Assembly (NCBI GenBank): GCA_903909295.1 | Contig: CAIVVG010000211.1 | Location: 1 to 12,583, forward strand | Source of the DNA: an uncultured Chlamydiae bacterium | GTDB lineage: Bacteria > Chlamydiota > Chlamydiia > Chlamydiales > SM23-39 | Length of the DNA stretch: 12,583 bases | Direction: 5' to 3' | Part shown: positions 12,464 to 12,583 of the stretch, piece by piece | Position numbering within the stretch: the first letter of the stretch is position 1 | How the letters are laid out: the number at the start of each line of letters is the position of its first letter | Notes under the pieces: generated by a model | Told to the model about the DNA's origin: nothing | What the model saw: only the letters and a program-made list of their open reading frames with translations | Database searches by the model: none | Program-made: the position numbers and the translations under genes

Positions 12464-12583
12464 GGCGTTGTTGCATAAATAGCTGCGGATAAGGTTTTTC
12501 TTGCCTTAAGTCCAGTGAGCTTGTAAATTTTTTGTTGGTTACACGAAAAATTTGAGGCTCGACATGGCTCCCAAGAAAGATAA
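12464..12583 (+). mobile_element. Left end of an IS903-like (IS5-family) insertion sequence
   Basis: GGCGTTGTTGCATAAATA (12464-12481) matches 15 of 18 positions of the IS903 terminal inverted repeat as I recall it (GGCTTTGTTGAATAAATC). About 80 bases of leader follow, then a ribosome binding site (GAGG at 12554-12557) and an ATG start at 12564. The element continues past the window end, so neither the right end nor a target duplication can be seen. Confidence 0.6.
12564..12583 (+). CDS. Transposase, IS5 family (5' end only)
   Basis: Only six codons lie in the window: Met-Ala-Pro-Lys-Lys-Asp. The assignment rests on the position, 100 bases inside an IS903-like terminal repeat, and on the ribosome binding site GAGG six bases upstream of the ATG. 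IS5-family transposases commonly start with a short lysine-rich segment. The fragment itself carries no diagnostic motif. Confidence 0.5.

Overview
The window looks like a chromosome segment of a chlamydia-related bacterium (phylum Chlamydiota, probably an environmental, Parachlamydiales-type lineage). This rests on three things. The order smpB ... dnaN-recF recalls the recF/dnaN/smpB neighbourhood of Chlamydia. TrmB and Pgi have chlamydial-style N-termini. An ExbB/ExbD (TolQ/TolR-like) pair is also present. Base composition is near 50% GC, with strong use of CTC/GCC codons in the core genes. The lineage assignment is inference from gene content, since no database search was possible.

Layout. 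1-1173: a TerC-family membrane protein gene behind a leader that can fold either as a closed stem or as an intrinsic terminator, followed by overlapping smpB. 1230-1256: strong hairpin terminator between convergent genes. 1269-3612: an accessory block between smpB and dnaN, holding two tandem paralogous secreted small proteins on the minus strand and a divergent gene that joins an AbiEi-like antitoxin domain to a class II Fic domain. Traces of a tandem duplication (a copied fic start) and 25-bp direct repeats lie in its promoter region. 3609-6096: a promoter overlapping the fic stop codon, then dnaN and recF with overlapping ends, a small terminator and a small two-helix membrane protein. 6164-6268: a cluster of four small hairpins, two of which form a tandem repeat with different but self-complementary stems.

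6303-9378 (mostly minus strand): pgi; a plus-strand tRNA-Pro(UGG) lying antisense inside the 3' end of a hypothetical gene; that hypothetical gene; and trmB, whose likely promoter would yield a leaderless mRNA. 9445-10654 (plus): exbB-exbD, then tRNA-Leu(UAG). 10711-10765: long imperfect palindrome. 10782-11567 (minus): a HigB/Gp49-like toxin and HTH antitoxin pair (overlap ATGA) behind an 18-bp palindromic operator; the antitoxin has a very basic tail. 11806-12335: a small dimeric alpha/beta-barrel-like protein and a truncated DUF2442 gene. 12464-12583: the left end of an IS903-like IS5-family insertion sequence, with the first codons of its transposase running off the window.

Housekeeping functions here are replication and repair (DnaN, RecF), ribosome rescue (SmpB), tRNA modification (TrmB), glycolysis (Pgi) and envelope energisation (ExbB/D). 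Accessory material sits in two places: between smpB and dnaN (secreted pair plus AbiEi-Fic), and from 10.7 kb to the end (palindrome, toxin-antitoxin, decayed DUF2442, IS end).
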